Below are positions 11,181 through 21,924 of a stretch of DNA of 64,000 nucleotides, one piece after another. The translations under genes were made by a program, and so were the position numbers. The stretch is from the NCBI GenBank assembly GCA_051453625.1, contig JBOZIK010000001.1, positions 297,502,556-297,566,555 of the forward strand, read 5' to 3'. The DNA comes from Welwitschia mirabilis (lineage: Eukaryota; Gnetophyta; Gnetopsida; Welwitschiales). The notes beneath the pieces were generated by a model, which ran no database searches, was not told where the DNA came from, and saw only the letters and a program-made list of their open reading frames with translations. Position 1 is the stretch's first letter; the number at the start of each line of letters is the position of its first letter.

Positions 11181-11672
11181 TGACCTTCATGTGTATTTTT
11201 CTTTCGAAGGACTTCAGCCATTTCTTTGTTTCGTGCCGGTATAAGCTGAGCCAACCAGAAATACGACCTACTCTAAAAAAACTCTTAAATATATTAAGCC
11301 TTTGAACTCTTCTGTAATGCAACTCTTAGCTGGCTCCTAGCTATCCTGGCTACTGCTGGTTTCATGACTTTGGCTTGTACTTTTGCTTGATCCTGTAAAT
11401 ATGCTACTCAAATGACAAGGAAAATAATTGCTATAATTTCCAAGAAATACCAAAGAGTAACCTGAAGCATACACTCAAAGTTGGAAAACATAACTTAAAT
11501 CATGCATCAGTAACAAGGCGACATGATAACTAAACCAAAGGAAGTCAAGCATAACAGTTAGTTGATTCCGTGGTCAGGAATTCAATCACACAAGTCCCTT
11601 TAAATTTAAGGATGCACAATATCCCAGAGTGTAAGGAAAACTTCATCCCTCTTGCTTTCTCAATCATGTCAA
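11181..11672. other. Less AT-rich segment, one possible exon
   Basis: No known family was recognised. On the minus strand a stretch from 11392 to 11294 is open for 32 codons after an AG acceptor-like site (TTTACAG) and ends at TAA. It reads DQAKVQAKVMKPAVARIARS and then QLRVALQKSSKA. Base composition is less AT-rich than the neighbours. It could be a terminal exon of a host gene carried here, or chance. Confidence 0.25.
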
Positions 11673-12587
11673 TGAAAGAAGATCAGCCCTAGAGGGGGGT
11701 TTATAGGGTATCTCAGTGTTGAAACTCCTTTTAGAAATATCTGCTAAAGAAGGTATTCACAGATTAAGCAGACAAAAACTCAACAACAAACATCAAAGAA
11801 AATAGGAACAGAGTTTTAAAATGTGGTCAACAACCACTCTTTGCCTAATAGACAATGTGTTTTTAGCTGGTATATGTTACTCCATTCTATGGTTTTCCAG
11901 GTTCACCATCAAGCCTTTCCTTAGCCTATGGTTTTTAGGCCAAATCCACAAACCTTACAGAGAGATGATGATAGAATGAGAAGTGTGGACAGCTGACTGA
12001 ACCATTCCACATTAAGCACAGTAGAGAATGGCTCTGAACAGCTTGATAGTACAATGAAATCTTCAAAAGGAGTTTTTTTTTGCAGAAGATAGTACTGGAG
12101 GAGCATTTTAGAGAAAGGGGTATGATTTTATGGAGAAAGCATTAATCCTAAAGAAGAAGGCTTGAATTGTTTTATCTTCCTAGGTATCTCTATCATTTTA
12201 GCAACTTCGAAATGAATTGGAGTTTGCCAGATCTTGCCTGAAATGAACTCCTATGCGCAAACATTCACAAAAATTCAAACAGCTATTTGATCGGTCGACC
12301 TCAGGAAACATCTGGTAGACTGATGAGCTTGAAGAACAATTTTCTTGTACAGACCGGATCAAACTCATCTTTTGGTCAGTTGCCCTCATTTAACTCAGTT
12401 TTTGACTAGGGTTTCAATGGGTTTAAATCTGGTCAACCTTAAGAGAAGTTCAGTTGCCCGAGCTGACTTCAGTTGTGAGTGCCATCTAACAGAGTCATGC
12501 AGTCACCATCACGAATTAGCAGCTCGACCCAGCCTGAAATAAAAGTTACGGAAAGACAGCACATTGCATTTCCTTGTGAAAGCATCA
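11673..12587 (-). repeat. Candidate LTR of a second Sirevirus-like element
   Basis: The left edge reads TGAAAGAAGATC followed by CCCTAGAGGGGGGTTTATAG, similar to the CCTAGAGGGG phrase in the LTR at 3404. Around 11880-11920 CTCCATTCTATGG and CCAGGTTCACC resemble the CTCCATCAACTATTCTAGG and TTCACC section of that LTR. The right edge on the minus strand starts TGATGCTTTCACAAGG, just after purine tracts. About 0.9 kb is a normal Sirevirus LTR length. Boundaries are inferred, with no partner copy in the window. Confidence 0.42.
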
Positions 12588-13110
12588 ATGAAAATATTTT
12601 CTAAGAAACTCCCTCTTTGTCATTGAGGACAATCAACAAAATTAATCATTAAAAAATTAATGTGAAGGAGATTTAAAAAATATTGACTCCCCCTTAAATT
12701 GAGTTTGCATAAAGCATAACACACCCTTAACACACGCAGAAAGAAATAGGCAAAAATGAGGACACTAAATAACAGAAATACAAAGGCTTTCTATTTGATT
12801 TCCACTATTACAATCATGCCAAAGTATAACACAAATTGTTCTAAAACAAACACCAATCTGCCACAGTTATACACCAAAAACAAAAAATAGCACGATTACA
12901 AATAGCTACAGATAATACTATTTCTAAGCAACATTACAAAGAAAATAAGAAACTATTGAGATTATAGCAAAGTATCACATTGTTTGCACTTTGCAATTTG
13001 ATATTGGGTGTAGCATTTTGGCTTTATTACAAAATATTACACTCCCTTTGGCATCAATGACAAAAACAGACACAAAAAGATGAAACGAGAGAAGTTTAGG
13101 ACATAGTTTA
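12588..13110 (-). other. Multiple purine-tract region before a Sirevirus-like 3' LTR
   Basis: Three purine tracts occur on the minus strand: GCCAAAGGGAGTG near 13050, TTTAAGGGGGAGTC near 12690, and GACAAAGAGGGAG near 12610. Two sit after a TCATTGATG or TCAATGAC phrase. Repeated polypurine tracts upstream of the 3' LTR are a known Sirevirus trait. No coding sequence was recognised. Confidence 0.45.
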
Positions 13111-13119
13111 CCATAGCGG

Positions 13120-13346
13120 GGGGAAGTGTGATCCGCGTGATTCTAGATCGCGCTCCAGTGTTTTGCGATCTAGAGTAAAGCTAGATCGCGATTCAATCGC
13201 GATCTCAGACACGCGGATCGCAATCTGGGAGCAGATTGCTCAGAGCGCGATCCGAAGGATCTTGCGACTCACAGATTGCGGTTACATAACCGTTTAAAAA
13301 CGCTTTTTTCTATAAAAACCCTGCTTTTCACACGAACCAGACACAT
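13120..13346 (+). promoter_or_regulatory. CpG-dense island with TATA box, probable LTR promoter remnant
   Basis: The segment is dense in CG dinucleotides in a window that otherwise has few, with recurrent AGATCGCG and GCGATC motifs. A TATAAAAACC box lies at 13311-13320 on the plus strand, followed by a pyrimidine-rich start-site-like stretch, and a 100-N gap cuts it at 13347. The arrangement suggests the U3/R part of an LTR promoter. No partner LTR or coding region was found, so this is inference. Confidence 0.4.
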
Positions 13347-13446
13347 NNNNNNNNNNNNNNNNNNNNNNNNNNNNNNNNNNNNNNNNNNNNNNNNNNNNNN
13401 NNNNNNNNNNNNNNNNNNNNNNNNNNNNNNNNNNNNNNNNNNNNNN

Positions 13447-13488
13447 CTCATTCAATGTAATGGTAAGTTGCACTAATTTATCATACAT
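13447..13488 (-). repeat. LTR end fragment related to the 5.8-11.2 kb element
   Basis: CTCATTCAATGTAATGGTAA and the following GTTGCACTAATTTATCATAC match the outer end of both LTRs at 6276-6318 and 11141-11180. Only the outer 40 bp or so remains right of a 100-N gap. Confidence 0.65.
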
Positions 13489-13559
13489 TTTTTTTTAAAA
13501 TTTTGGTTCAATATATATTTGGCTTCAAAGTTTTGCAAATTATCTTTTTTAAATTTTTG

Positions 13560-14150
13560 ATTAAGATCTTTAACTGTTATTCTCAAATTCTATTATATGA
13601 TTTCTTGAGCTAGCACAACTTTACATAGATCCTTTTAGTTGCTTTTGAGTGTTTTCATTAGTTACCTTAAAATGACACCAGTATTTTAGGTCCTGGACAT
13701 GAATAGAAGTTAATTATACATGTTTTTATTACATTGTTATTTGTTATTCCAATGATTCACTTACCATTACCTTATTTTATTTTCAATTTATTGTCTTATC
13801 TTTACATTTCTTGTTTTTCACATTTTTAATAGCTAAAATTAAAATCAAGTTAGTAATCATGTCTTATAATAAGTAAAAAATTAGAGATTAAGATGGAATA
13901 CATCTGTTGGTACAATTGAAGGATTCATAACTTTATGATTTTTTATCATTTCCTCTTTTGGCTCAATTTGTAAATAGAACATACAATCTCATAGGAAGTG
14001 TATTATAAGCAAGGATGATAGTTAAATTTGAAATGATTGATACAATCGCCTAAAATACTTGCAATGCCTATTATAAAGTTTATTTATTAATCAATGTAGA
14101 TTTTTGGACCTCCAACTATGAAATTAGGTTTTAATTAAAACCAACGTTTG
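13560..14150 (+). repeat. Noncoding repeat unit, copy R1
   Basis: About 590 bp aligns with 17680-18215 (R2) and 18390-18965 (R3). Shared markers include CAATCTCATAGGAA, AACTTTATGATTTTTTATCA and TTTGGACCTYCAATTA. The unit ends with ATTAGGTTTTAATTAAAACC, directly followed by copia integrase fossil sequence. Its placement next to coding remnants suggests an LTR or leader, but no gag lies between it and integrase. Confidence 0.7.
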
Positions 14151-14199
14151 GTATTAAAGCCTAATAGAAATGTGTAGATTTATAAAGGAAATTCCAACA

Positions 14200-14863
14200 A
14201 TAAAATGAATAAGAGCTTTTAAAAAAATGGCTTTACTGCATTGTTTTCTTGATGGGGCCATGCAAAATGCTAGTTTGAATAAATCAAATTAAAGTTTTAT
14301 AATTCTTGATGGTTATAAAAACTTTAACATTATTTAGTTTGTGAAGAATGTTGAACAATGCTTATAATGTTTTCAAGGTTTTTTGAGAAAATTTGAGGAT
14401 TGTAACAAGAAGGTTAAGTTAATTCATTTTGATAAACAAGGTATATTTTTTAAGTAAAATGTTTTATTTCTTTGGTGCATTAAGGCATAAAATTTCAAAT
14501 TTCAAAGGATGAAGGACTATAATTGAGGAAATTGAAAAGCTTGAAAAGGGGAGAAAAAAACCATGTTGAAAAATATAGACTTAGATTTTAAACTTTGGGA
14601 AGAAGCACTACACATGATGAACTATTTATAAAATCTATTAGAATAAGGAAAGGTAGTTCCTCCATTTGAAAGATGGTTTAGTTCTAGAACTCATTTACCA
14701 CATATTTTAAATTTTTAAGAAAAAATACCAAAGATGATATAAGATACCTTTTTAGGGGATATTCAGTCAACAATGACTAGACGTGTTATGATGAGATAAA
14801 AGATTCACTAATAGTATTTCATGAAATTGATTTATAAAATGACAAAATTTGTAATGTTGCATT
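14200..14863 (+). pseudogene. Copia integrase fossil, copy 1
   Basis: The plus strand aligns with the better-preserved copy at 16370-17000. Recognisable pieces are LHCFLDGAMQNASLN, then VKLIHFDKQGIFF, then NFGKKHYT, which follow the copia order of the first Asp region, the second Asp region and the F-W-A-E helix. Stops are frequent. It ends in a 100-N gap at a point that corresponds to 17000 in copy 2, so the two copies break off or continue at equivalent places. Confidence 0.65.
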
Positions 14864-14963
14864 NNNNNNNNNNNNNNNNNNNNNNNNNNNNNNNNNNNNN
14901 NNNNNNNNNNNNNNNNNNNNNNNNNNNNNNNNNNNNNNNNNNNNNNNNNNNNNNNNNNNNNNN

Positions 14964-15070
14964 AAATCGGCGAAATAGGACCAGAACGGAAAGGACTGGT
15001 CGAAGCAGTGTGAGTGCCATGCCCATTGGTGTCTCTTGGGGACTCCAACTCTTCTGAACCATTAGTGCTC
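14964..15070 (-). pseudogene. Subtilase (S8, cucumisin-type) fragment with catalytic His
   Basis: The minus strand reads GSEELESPRDTNGHGTHTAS and then STSPFRSGPISPI. The string D-T-N-G-H-G-T-H-T-A-S-T is the signature around the catalytic histidine of plant subtilisin-like proteases, which are secreted serine endopeptidases using an Asp-His-Ser triad. After T-A-S-T the family has A-A-G-N, which is missing, so homology stops at a junction or splice site. No Asp or Ser region is present and a TGA lies about 20 codons upstream. The left end abuts a 100-N gap. It is a captured or left-over gene fragment. Confidence 0.7.
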
Positions 15071-15711
15071 CATTCATTGCCTCAAAACCCTTGAAGAAAA
15101 TCCTTCAGTGCTCCATTTAGTGAATGCCTGAAGATGATTCGTCTACAAAAATGGACGACATATTGGGGAAGCCATCAGCTTTGCCAAGAAAAAAGCCTTT
15201 GTTTTCTGCCTTCATGGTCCTCTGGCATGCTCTTCATGCCCAAGGCCGCCCCTTCACTGCCTCACAACCCTAAACAGGAAAGGGGAGAGCAACAAATGCA
15301 CGCTTCTTCGCTGAGTTATCCTGTGATACAAAATGGTTTTGAAGAAGTAGGAATAATGGCCATGTATGGGTAATGCAGGCCATGGATTCACCCTCATATC
15401 AGTCATGCCATATCAATAAAGACATGGCAATGAAAAATACTAAAAAATTAAATGACCTACCTCTGTTTAATAAAAGATAGGACCGGGCTTAGACAAGCCC
15501 GCTACCCACTGCAAGCACTGACATGATCTCGTACACGTGTGAAAAAGGGTTTTTCTGTCCAGAGTCATGCAAAAGTAAACTGAGAAAAAGCATGACGTCG
15601 GACACTCCGGGCAATCGCAGTATGGTTGATGCGTCTCTGAAGGCATTGGAGGCGAAGGCAGAAGAGACGCCGTAATGGCTGAAGAACTCACAGTCGCAGG
15701 TGTCCGAATAG
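15071..15711. other. Less AT-rich DNA, no family recognised
   Basis: Codon-like, GC-richer sequence. One plus-strand reading gives RKKPLFSAFMVLWHALHAQ near 15190-15245, which looks like a hydrophobic leader, but no domain follows. The section just before 15711 may hold the decayed N-terminal part of the inhibitor fragment that follows. Confidence 0.3.
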
Positions 15712-15906
15712 CAAAAAGGTACCGCGAGCGATTACACGGAGTTGATTTCTGGGATGGTGGAGGAGGCGCAGAGGAGCATGAGCAAAGACAGCAGCACAAA
15801 TGATGCCCGAACTTACATGAGCGGTGTGCTCACTAACGCAGATACTTGTTTCCAGGGCTTTCAGGATCTCAAAGTTAACTCCGGCACCTTCTTTGATCAG
15901 CTATAA
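15712..15906 (+). pseudogene. Pectin methylesterase inhibitor (PMEI) domain, C-terminal fragment
   Basis: After an in-frame TAG the plus strand stays open for 64 codons to a TAA at 15904-15906. It reads SDYTELISGMVEEAQRSMS, then NDARTYMSGVLTNADTCFQG, then FQDLKVNSGTFFDQL. The A/V-L-T-N-x-D-T-C-x-x-G-F signature is the diagnostic last-helix motif of plant PMEI and invertase inhibitor domains, including its conserved cysteine. PMEIs are secreted four-helix proteins that block pectin methylesterase in the cell wall. The N-terminal cysteine hairpin and signal peptide are not recognisable. The normal domain is about 150 residues, so roughly 40 percent is present. It may be from a stand-alone inhibitor or the pro-region of a pectinesterase. 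Confidence 0.72.
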
Positions 15907-16310
15907 AGTCTTGAATGTGTGTGACCAAAAAAATCAAAGGTGGTGTGCAGGAGGCATGTAAGACCCGTGGAAAAAACAATTACAGTAAGTGTTGCAGGTC
16001 ATGCATGCTACAAGAAATTGTTAAGAGACTGTAACAAGATAATTGCTACTGCTTTATAGAGGAGATCTAAAATTGTTACCTCAGTAAATTCCAAGATGTA
16101 AGTGAGGAGTCACCTGCATTACAGTTACAGCAAAGAAAGTCACAGGGGCAGAGAGAATGCTGTAATTATAGTAGTTAAGCATCACAGAAAGACAACATCA
16201 CCGTTAGCAGGAGGAGAAACTGCCGTTAGTAGAAGAAGAACATTACTACAGCTTTTGAAAATCTTAGAGAAAGGAAGTGCTGTCCATGTCCGTTATTCTA
16301 GAATAAACTT
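15907..16310. other. End of the GC-richer island, no gene seen
   Basis: No recognisable coding sequence. The island joins copia sequence near 16310, where ATTAGGTTTTTTCAAAAACC corresponds to the end of repeat unit R1 (ATTAGGTTTTAATTAAAACC). Confidence 0.45.
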
Positions 16311-16329
16311 CCATTACATTATTAGGTTT

Positions 16330-17650
16330 TTTCAAAAACCATAAGTTTGGTATTGGGAAGATGGTAAATGAGAAATTGGCCTTAGTGCATTGTTTTATTG
16401 ATGGACCCATGAGAAATACTAATTTGAACACATTAAGGTATATCTTCACAATTGTTGATGCTTATATGAACCTGAGCATTACTTATTCTATCAAGAGTGT
16501 TAAAGCGACTCCAAAGGTTTTTTAAAAGGATTTGAAAATTGTGACAAAAGGGTCAAAATGTTTCATTTTGATAGAGAAGGTATATTTTTTGATCAAAATT
16601 TTTATGACTATTTGTTGCATCAAGGTATAAAATTTCAGATTTCAAAGGATGAAGGACTTGTAGTGAAGATATTGAAAGGCTTGAAAAAGGAAGCAAAAAC
16701 AATGTTGGAGAATGCAAAATTAGATTTCAAATTTTGGGAAGAAGCACTACACATGGTGAATTACCTACAAAATTGATTAGGTCAAGGGAAGGTAATTTCT
16801 CCATTTGAAAGATGGTTTGGTTTTAAACCTTATTTTCCACCTATTTTAAATTTTGGAAAAAGGTTTTCAAAGATGGTGTAAGATACTGTTTATGATATAA
16901 TCAGTCAACAATGATTGCATGTGTTATGATGAAAGAAAAGATTCATTAATAGTATTTCATGAAATTGATTTTGAAAACGATAAAGTTTGCAATGTTGCAC
17001 TTGAGGTTAATGAATTCATGGAAAGTGATAAAGACAAGGAGGATGAAATCCAAAAGGAAGAGGAGGACAAAATCAAAATTCCAAAAGCAAAGAACAAAAT
17101 TTAGTTTGTAAAAGGAAGGGATGACATTAAAGGCAAAGTTATGGGATTTGAAGATTTTGATAAAAATAAGATTTGGGAGTTAGTTTATGTGAAATTTGAT
17201 AAAAATAGATTAGGAATGAATCATGATAATATAACTCTACATGAATTTTTTATGAGGAAAAAAATAAATTTTGATCAAAATACACATAGTTTTTGTGAAA
17301 GGTTAGGACATAAAATGGACTTTTCTTTGATCTGCGTTCATGGAAATTTTCTAAGGGAAAAAAATTATAAAACTAAAAATTATTTGTAAAAAGAAAAGAG
17401 AGGATATTTGACATGTAACAATTTGAATGTAAGAATAAATTGTGCATAGGTGAAGAAAGAAAAGAAAAATTTACCTTTTGGATGGATGACTACATATCAA
17501 GCAATTCATCTTTTGAAGGAAAGTTACAAGCTAAAAGAAAGAAGGTATGTTTTTATTTTCAACAAGGATATTTTAATTTTGCAAGATGAAAAGGTAATGC
17601 TTATTTAAGAGTAAGGAACATAAAAGATGATAGTAGGAAGGAAATTTTAG
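16330..17650 (+). pseudogene. Copia integrase to RT-linker fossil, copy 2
   Basis: The plus strand reads LVHCFIDGPMRNTNLNTLRY, then IFTIVDAYMN, then MFHFDREGIFFDQNFYDYLL, then LKKEAKTMLENAKLDFKFWE and EALHMVNYLQN. This is the copia integrase core in order, ending in the F-W-A-E-A helix. The next frame gives IVFHEIDFENDKVCNVALEV and an acidic, Lys/Glu-rich linker, then MGFEDFDKNKIWELV, resembling the start of RT (x-x-L-x-K-N-x-x-W-E-L-V). It matches copy 1 at 14200-14863 but is less decayed. Upstream gag and protease are absent. Confidence 0.72.
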
Positions 17651-17659
17651 TTTTAAAAT

Positions 17660-18215
17660 CTTACATTTTAACACAACCTTATACAAATCTTACATTTAAC
17701 ACAATCTTATACAAATCCTATTGCTTGCTTCTAAGTGTTTCCATTAGTTTCCTAAAAAAAGGCCCCAATATTTTATGTCCTAGACATGAATGGAAATTAT
17801 TAATATATGTTTTTATTGGATTCTTTTTTGTTTTTGCCATGATTATCTTACTGTTACCTTGCTATTTTTCCACTTTATTGCCTTATGTTTACATTTCCTA
17901 TTTTTTCCATTTTTTCTATAGCCAAAATTAAAATGAAGTTAGTGATAATGTCTTATGGTAAGTGAAAAATTAGAGATGAAGGTGGGATACCTTTGTTAGC
18001 ATAATTGAAACATCCATAACTTTATGATTTTTTATCATTTTATTTGTAGGCTTGACTTATTAATAAAACATGCAATCTCATAGGAACTATATTTACAAGT
18101 AAGGAGGATAGTTATGTATTTAAATGATTGATACAAATGCATAAAATACTTTTAATGTTTATCATAAAGTCATTTCATCAATTAATGTGGGTTGTTAGGC
18201 TTTAAATGTATATTA
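17660..18215 (+). repeat. Noncoding repeat unit, copy R2
   Basis: Aligns with R1 and R3. Its start carries a short direct duplication of period 28: CTTACATTTTAACACAACC at 17664 and CTTACATTTAACACAATC at 17692, each followed by TTATACAAAT. Copia integrase/linker fossil sequence lies just upstream. Confidence 0.7.
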
Positions 18216-18497
18216 GGTAAAATTATTTTATTTAAAGATCTATTGTTTCAAAATCTTACACTTTAGCACAACCTTGTGCAAATACTATTACTTGCTTCTA
18301 AGTGTTTCCATTAGTTTCCTTAAAAAGGCTTCAATATTTTTGTCTAAATTGGGTAAAATATTTATTAGGTAAAATTATTTTATTTAAAGATCCATCATTT
18401 CAAAATCTTACATTTTAATACAAACTTATACAAATCAGATTACTTGCTTTTAAGTGTTTCCCTTAGTTTCCTAAAAAAGGCCCCAATATTTTACATC
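18213..18497 (+). repeat. Tandem duplication of the repeat-unit head, period about 150
   Basis: TATTAGGTAAAATTATTTTA with about 115 following bases occurs at 18213-18347 and again at 18363-18497. The second copy runs on into the full unit R3, so the head of the unit was duplicated in place. Confidence 0.7.
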
Positions 18498-18965
18498 CTA
18501 GTCATGAATAGAAATTAGTAATATATGTTTTTTTTGCATTCTTATTTGTTTTCACCTTGATTCACTTACTATTACCTTGCTATTTTCCACTTTATTACCT
18601 TATGTTTACATTTACTGTTTTTATCTTTTTTGGTATGACGAAAACTAAAATCAAGTTAGTGAGCATGTCTTATGGCAAGAGAAAAATTAGAGATGGAGGT
18701 TGAATACCTTTGTTGGCCCAATTGAAGCATCCATAACTTTATGATTTTTTATCATTTTCTTTGTAGGCTTGACTTATTAATAGGACATACAATCTCATAG
18801 GAAGCATATTTACAAGTAAGGAGGATAGTTGAATATTAAATGATTGATACAAATGCATAAAATACTTGCAATGTTTATCATAAAGTAATTTCATCAATTA
18901 ATGTGAGTTTTTGGACCTTCAATTACATAATTAGGTTTTAATTAAAACCAATAGAAAAGCATCCT
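18390..18965 (+). repeat. Noncoding repeat unit, copy R3
   Basis: Third full copy of the unit at 13560 and 17660, ending in the same ATTAGGTTTTAATTAAAACC phrase as R1. No copia coding sequence is recognised downstream. Confidence 0.72.
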
Positions 18966-20819
18966 CATCATTATGTTCTAAAAAAGGCTTAATATGCTTT
19001 GAGGTTTTTTAATTCTATGTCATCTCCTATAAGTATGCCAAAATTATTTTGGACTTGTCTTTTTTCTATTGGTAAAGATGTTTTTGAGATATTTGTAGAA
19101 AATTTTAAAACTTTAAAGTTATCTTAGAAGAATTATTATTCAAAAAGGAGGAAGAACTTTTTAAAGAAGTTGAGGAAGTTTTAAAGTTGGAAGGATTTTT
19201 AAAGGAAGATGGAGGGTTATTTGAAGTGAAAGAAATCTCTAAATGAGAAGTGTATGAATAAAATATACTAAATGTGGAAAAATCTTCTTATTTCATTCTT
19301 GAAATAATTGTTTTTTTCCTACCTCAAGTTTCTGAGTTACAACAAACTATACCTTATCTAGTAGTTTCTTTAATGAATTTCTTTTCTCTAAAATGCTTTA
19401 CCATTTTCTTACATTGTCATAAAAAATTAACAAACTTCTTTATATCAAAGGATTAACAATCTCTAGGATTACTCAAGGTTCAAGGAGTAAGTTCCAACAA
19501 CACTGTATATGAAAATCACTCATATTATATAAAGCACAAAATGGGGTCCAAGTGGTGTAAAATGTGATAATTCCCAAGGTTAAACTTGATGTGTGAATTT
19601 TAAACCTAATAAATAATTGTAATCTCTTCTTAATAGAGTAGGCCGAAGAATAATATCTAAAAAGAAAAGTAAGCCAATTAATGTTAATAATAACAAGAAA
19701 AGTAAATTGCTTGAATTAAAAAGTAAATATAAATTATAGGGAAGGAAATATATGTTACACCAAAAATCAAGATAATCAAATGAACACTTATAGAACTTAA
19801 AAGATAATCAAGTGTGCATAAGTAGATCTAACTTAGGAATAATATATAATAACAATCAAATAAATAACATGAAATCAAATCAATTACTTAAGTAATGAGA
19901 ATTAAGTTTTTAAACTTTCTTAAATGTCTCCCTAATAATATCTTAAAGATATTGAAAAAGTGATTTGCGAGTGTAAAATATATGATGAATGATTAATACT
20001 TAATTATTAATAACTTGTAGTCTTTTAATATCTAATTCATACAAACTCATACTAGTGTAGAGGGTTCAACATAATGTTGTAAAATGGTGAAAAAATTAAT
20101 GATTATCTAGAAAGTTGATTTATTTAAAGAAGAAGGTAATTTTTATTTCTTTTTTAATTAACTATGAAATTTAAATAACAATGCAATGATGAATGTAATG
20201 CTATGAATGTAGAATGTAAGGAATTAAAATTCATTGAGATGAAAATAAAATATAATTTCTAATGTAACAATCAACCAAGTTTATCAACTTATTATCATCT
20301 AATTTTACCCTCATATTCCAACATAAAATATAAGGTAGATAATAAGAATAATTTATAGAGTACAAACTAATTCTATTAATTAAATTATAGTACATCTACT
20401 CATAAGTAGTAACTCTTCAATGAAGGAAACTTAGCCAAATATGAAAGTAAGATCCTTTCATAAGTCAAGATGGATTCCTTGCTCAAATGAACTCCCATTG
20501 TCATAAGATGATTTAATGCCAAAAGAAGGGCTAAAACAGATCTTTAAAAAAGGTATTTATAGGTTTGAACTAGTGGTTGTAAATGTGAATAAGTATAATT
20601 CAAAAATACATGACCCTTAATAGTAAAGCAATACAATAAATGATCATCTAGGAGTCTCATCAAGACAATTATGGAGGACAAATATATAACTTGGAATAGG
20701 TATGCTTTACACATCTATATAATATAACTGCTAATAATCATCTTCTTAGCTTATCTAAATTACCAAGTGCATCAAGGTGATAATTGCTAATAACCTTCTA
20801 TTTAAAACTAATTTCTACT
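18966..20819. other. AT-rich DNA, no gene seen
   Basis: Around 19130-19240 the plus strand is rich in Glu/Lys codons (KEEELFKEVEEVLKLEGF) but no family is recognised. The section 20415-20565 belongs to a dispersed repeat also found near 36975. A 735-N gap begins at 20820. Confidence 0.5.
20415..20565 (+). repeat. Dispersed repeat, copy 1
   Basis: TCTTCAATGAAGGA, GATGGATTCCTT and GGTATTTATAGG occur in the same order and similar spacing at 36970-37115 (TCCTCAATGAAGGA, AATGGATTCCTT, GGTATTTAGG). Divergence is high; it is likely an LTR or untranslated part of an old retroelement. Confidence 0.5.
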
Positions 20820-21924
20820 NNNNNNNNNNNNNNNNNNNNNNNNNNNNNNNNNNNNNNNNNNNNNNNNNNNNNNNNNNNNNNNNNNNNNNNNNNNNNNNNN
20901 NNNNNNNNNNNNNNNNNNNNNNNNNNNNNNNNNNNNNNNNNNNNNNNNNNNNNNNNNNNNNNNNNNNNNNNNNNNNNNNNNNNNNNNNNNNNNNNNNNNN
21001 NNNNNNNNNNNNNNNNNNNNNNNNNNNNNNNNNNNNNNNNNNNNNNNNNNNNNNNNNNNNNNNNNNNNNNNNNNNNNNNNNNNNNNNNNNNNNNNNNNNN
21101 NNNNNNNNNNNNNNNNNNNNNNNNNNNNNNNNNNNNNNNNNNNNNNNNNNNNNNNNNNNNNNNNNNNNNNNNNNNNNNNNNNNNNNNNNNNNNNNNNNNN
21201 NNNNNNNNNNNNNNNNNNNNNNNNNNNNNNNNNNNNNNNNNNNNNNNNNNNNNNNNNNNNNNNNNNNNNNNNNNNNNNNNNNNNNNNNNNNNNNNNNNNN
21301 NNNNNNNNNNNNNNNNNNNNNNNNNNNNNNNNNNNNNNNNNNNNNNNNNNNNNNNNNNNNNNNNNNNNNNNNNNNNNNNNNNNNNNNNNNNNNNNNNNNN
21401 NNNNNNNNNNNNNNNNNNNNNNNNNNNNNNNNNNNNNNNNNNNNNNNNNNNNNNNNNNNNNNNNNNNNNNNNNNNNNNNNNNNNNNNNNNNNNNNNNNNN
21501 NNNNNNNNNNNNNNNNNNNNNNNNNNNNNNNNNNNNNNNNNNNNNNNNNNNNNNATAAATCCTTGAAAATGTTCAAGAGGAGTCACTCACATAAAAAATC
21601 TATGAAGTTTTTGATTTTCATGATAAGTATGCATGATTATCATACTTTAAAAACTTTTCAATTAATCCTAAAACATGATTTAAAATATGATCACATAAGG
21701 CCAATTTGGCCTTGTAACAATTTTAACTTAGGCCATGTTATAATACTATCTTGATGATATCATATTTAAGTATATAATAACATCATTAAAAATAGGATAC
21801 TATATTCTTATACAATTTCATCAACTTCATTTAGTTCTATTCTTATTTTATAATCATTAACCACATAGTAATTTGAGTCATGCTTATGACACAAGTTAAG
21901 GTGGTAAGATGGCTACTTTACAAC

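Noticed and set aside
12345-12542. Plus- and minus-strand frames of about 65 codons in the 12.2-12.5 kb region
   Set aside because: They fall in the LTR candidate, show no domain, and no splice or start context was evident.
15467-15799. A 110-codon Cys/Pro/Ser-rich minus-strand frame
   Set aside because: It overlaps the PMEI fragment, which has a clear family signature on the plus strand; the minus reading has no recognised motif.
20777-21754. Long apparent open frames across the 735-N gap, on both strands
   Set aside because: They consist almost wholly of unknown bases; only a few real codons flank the gap.
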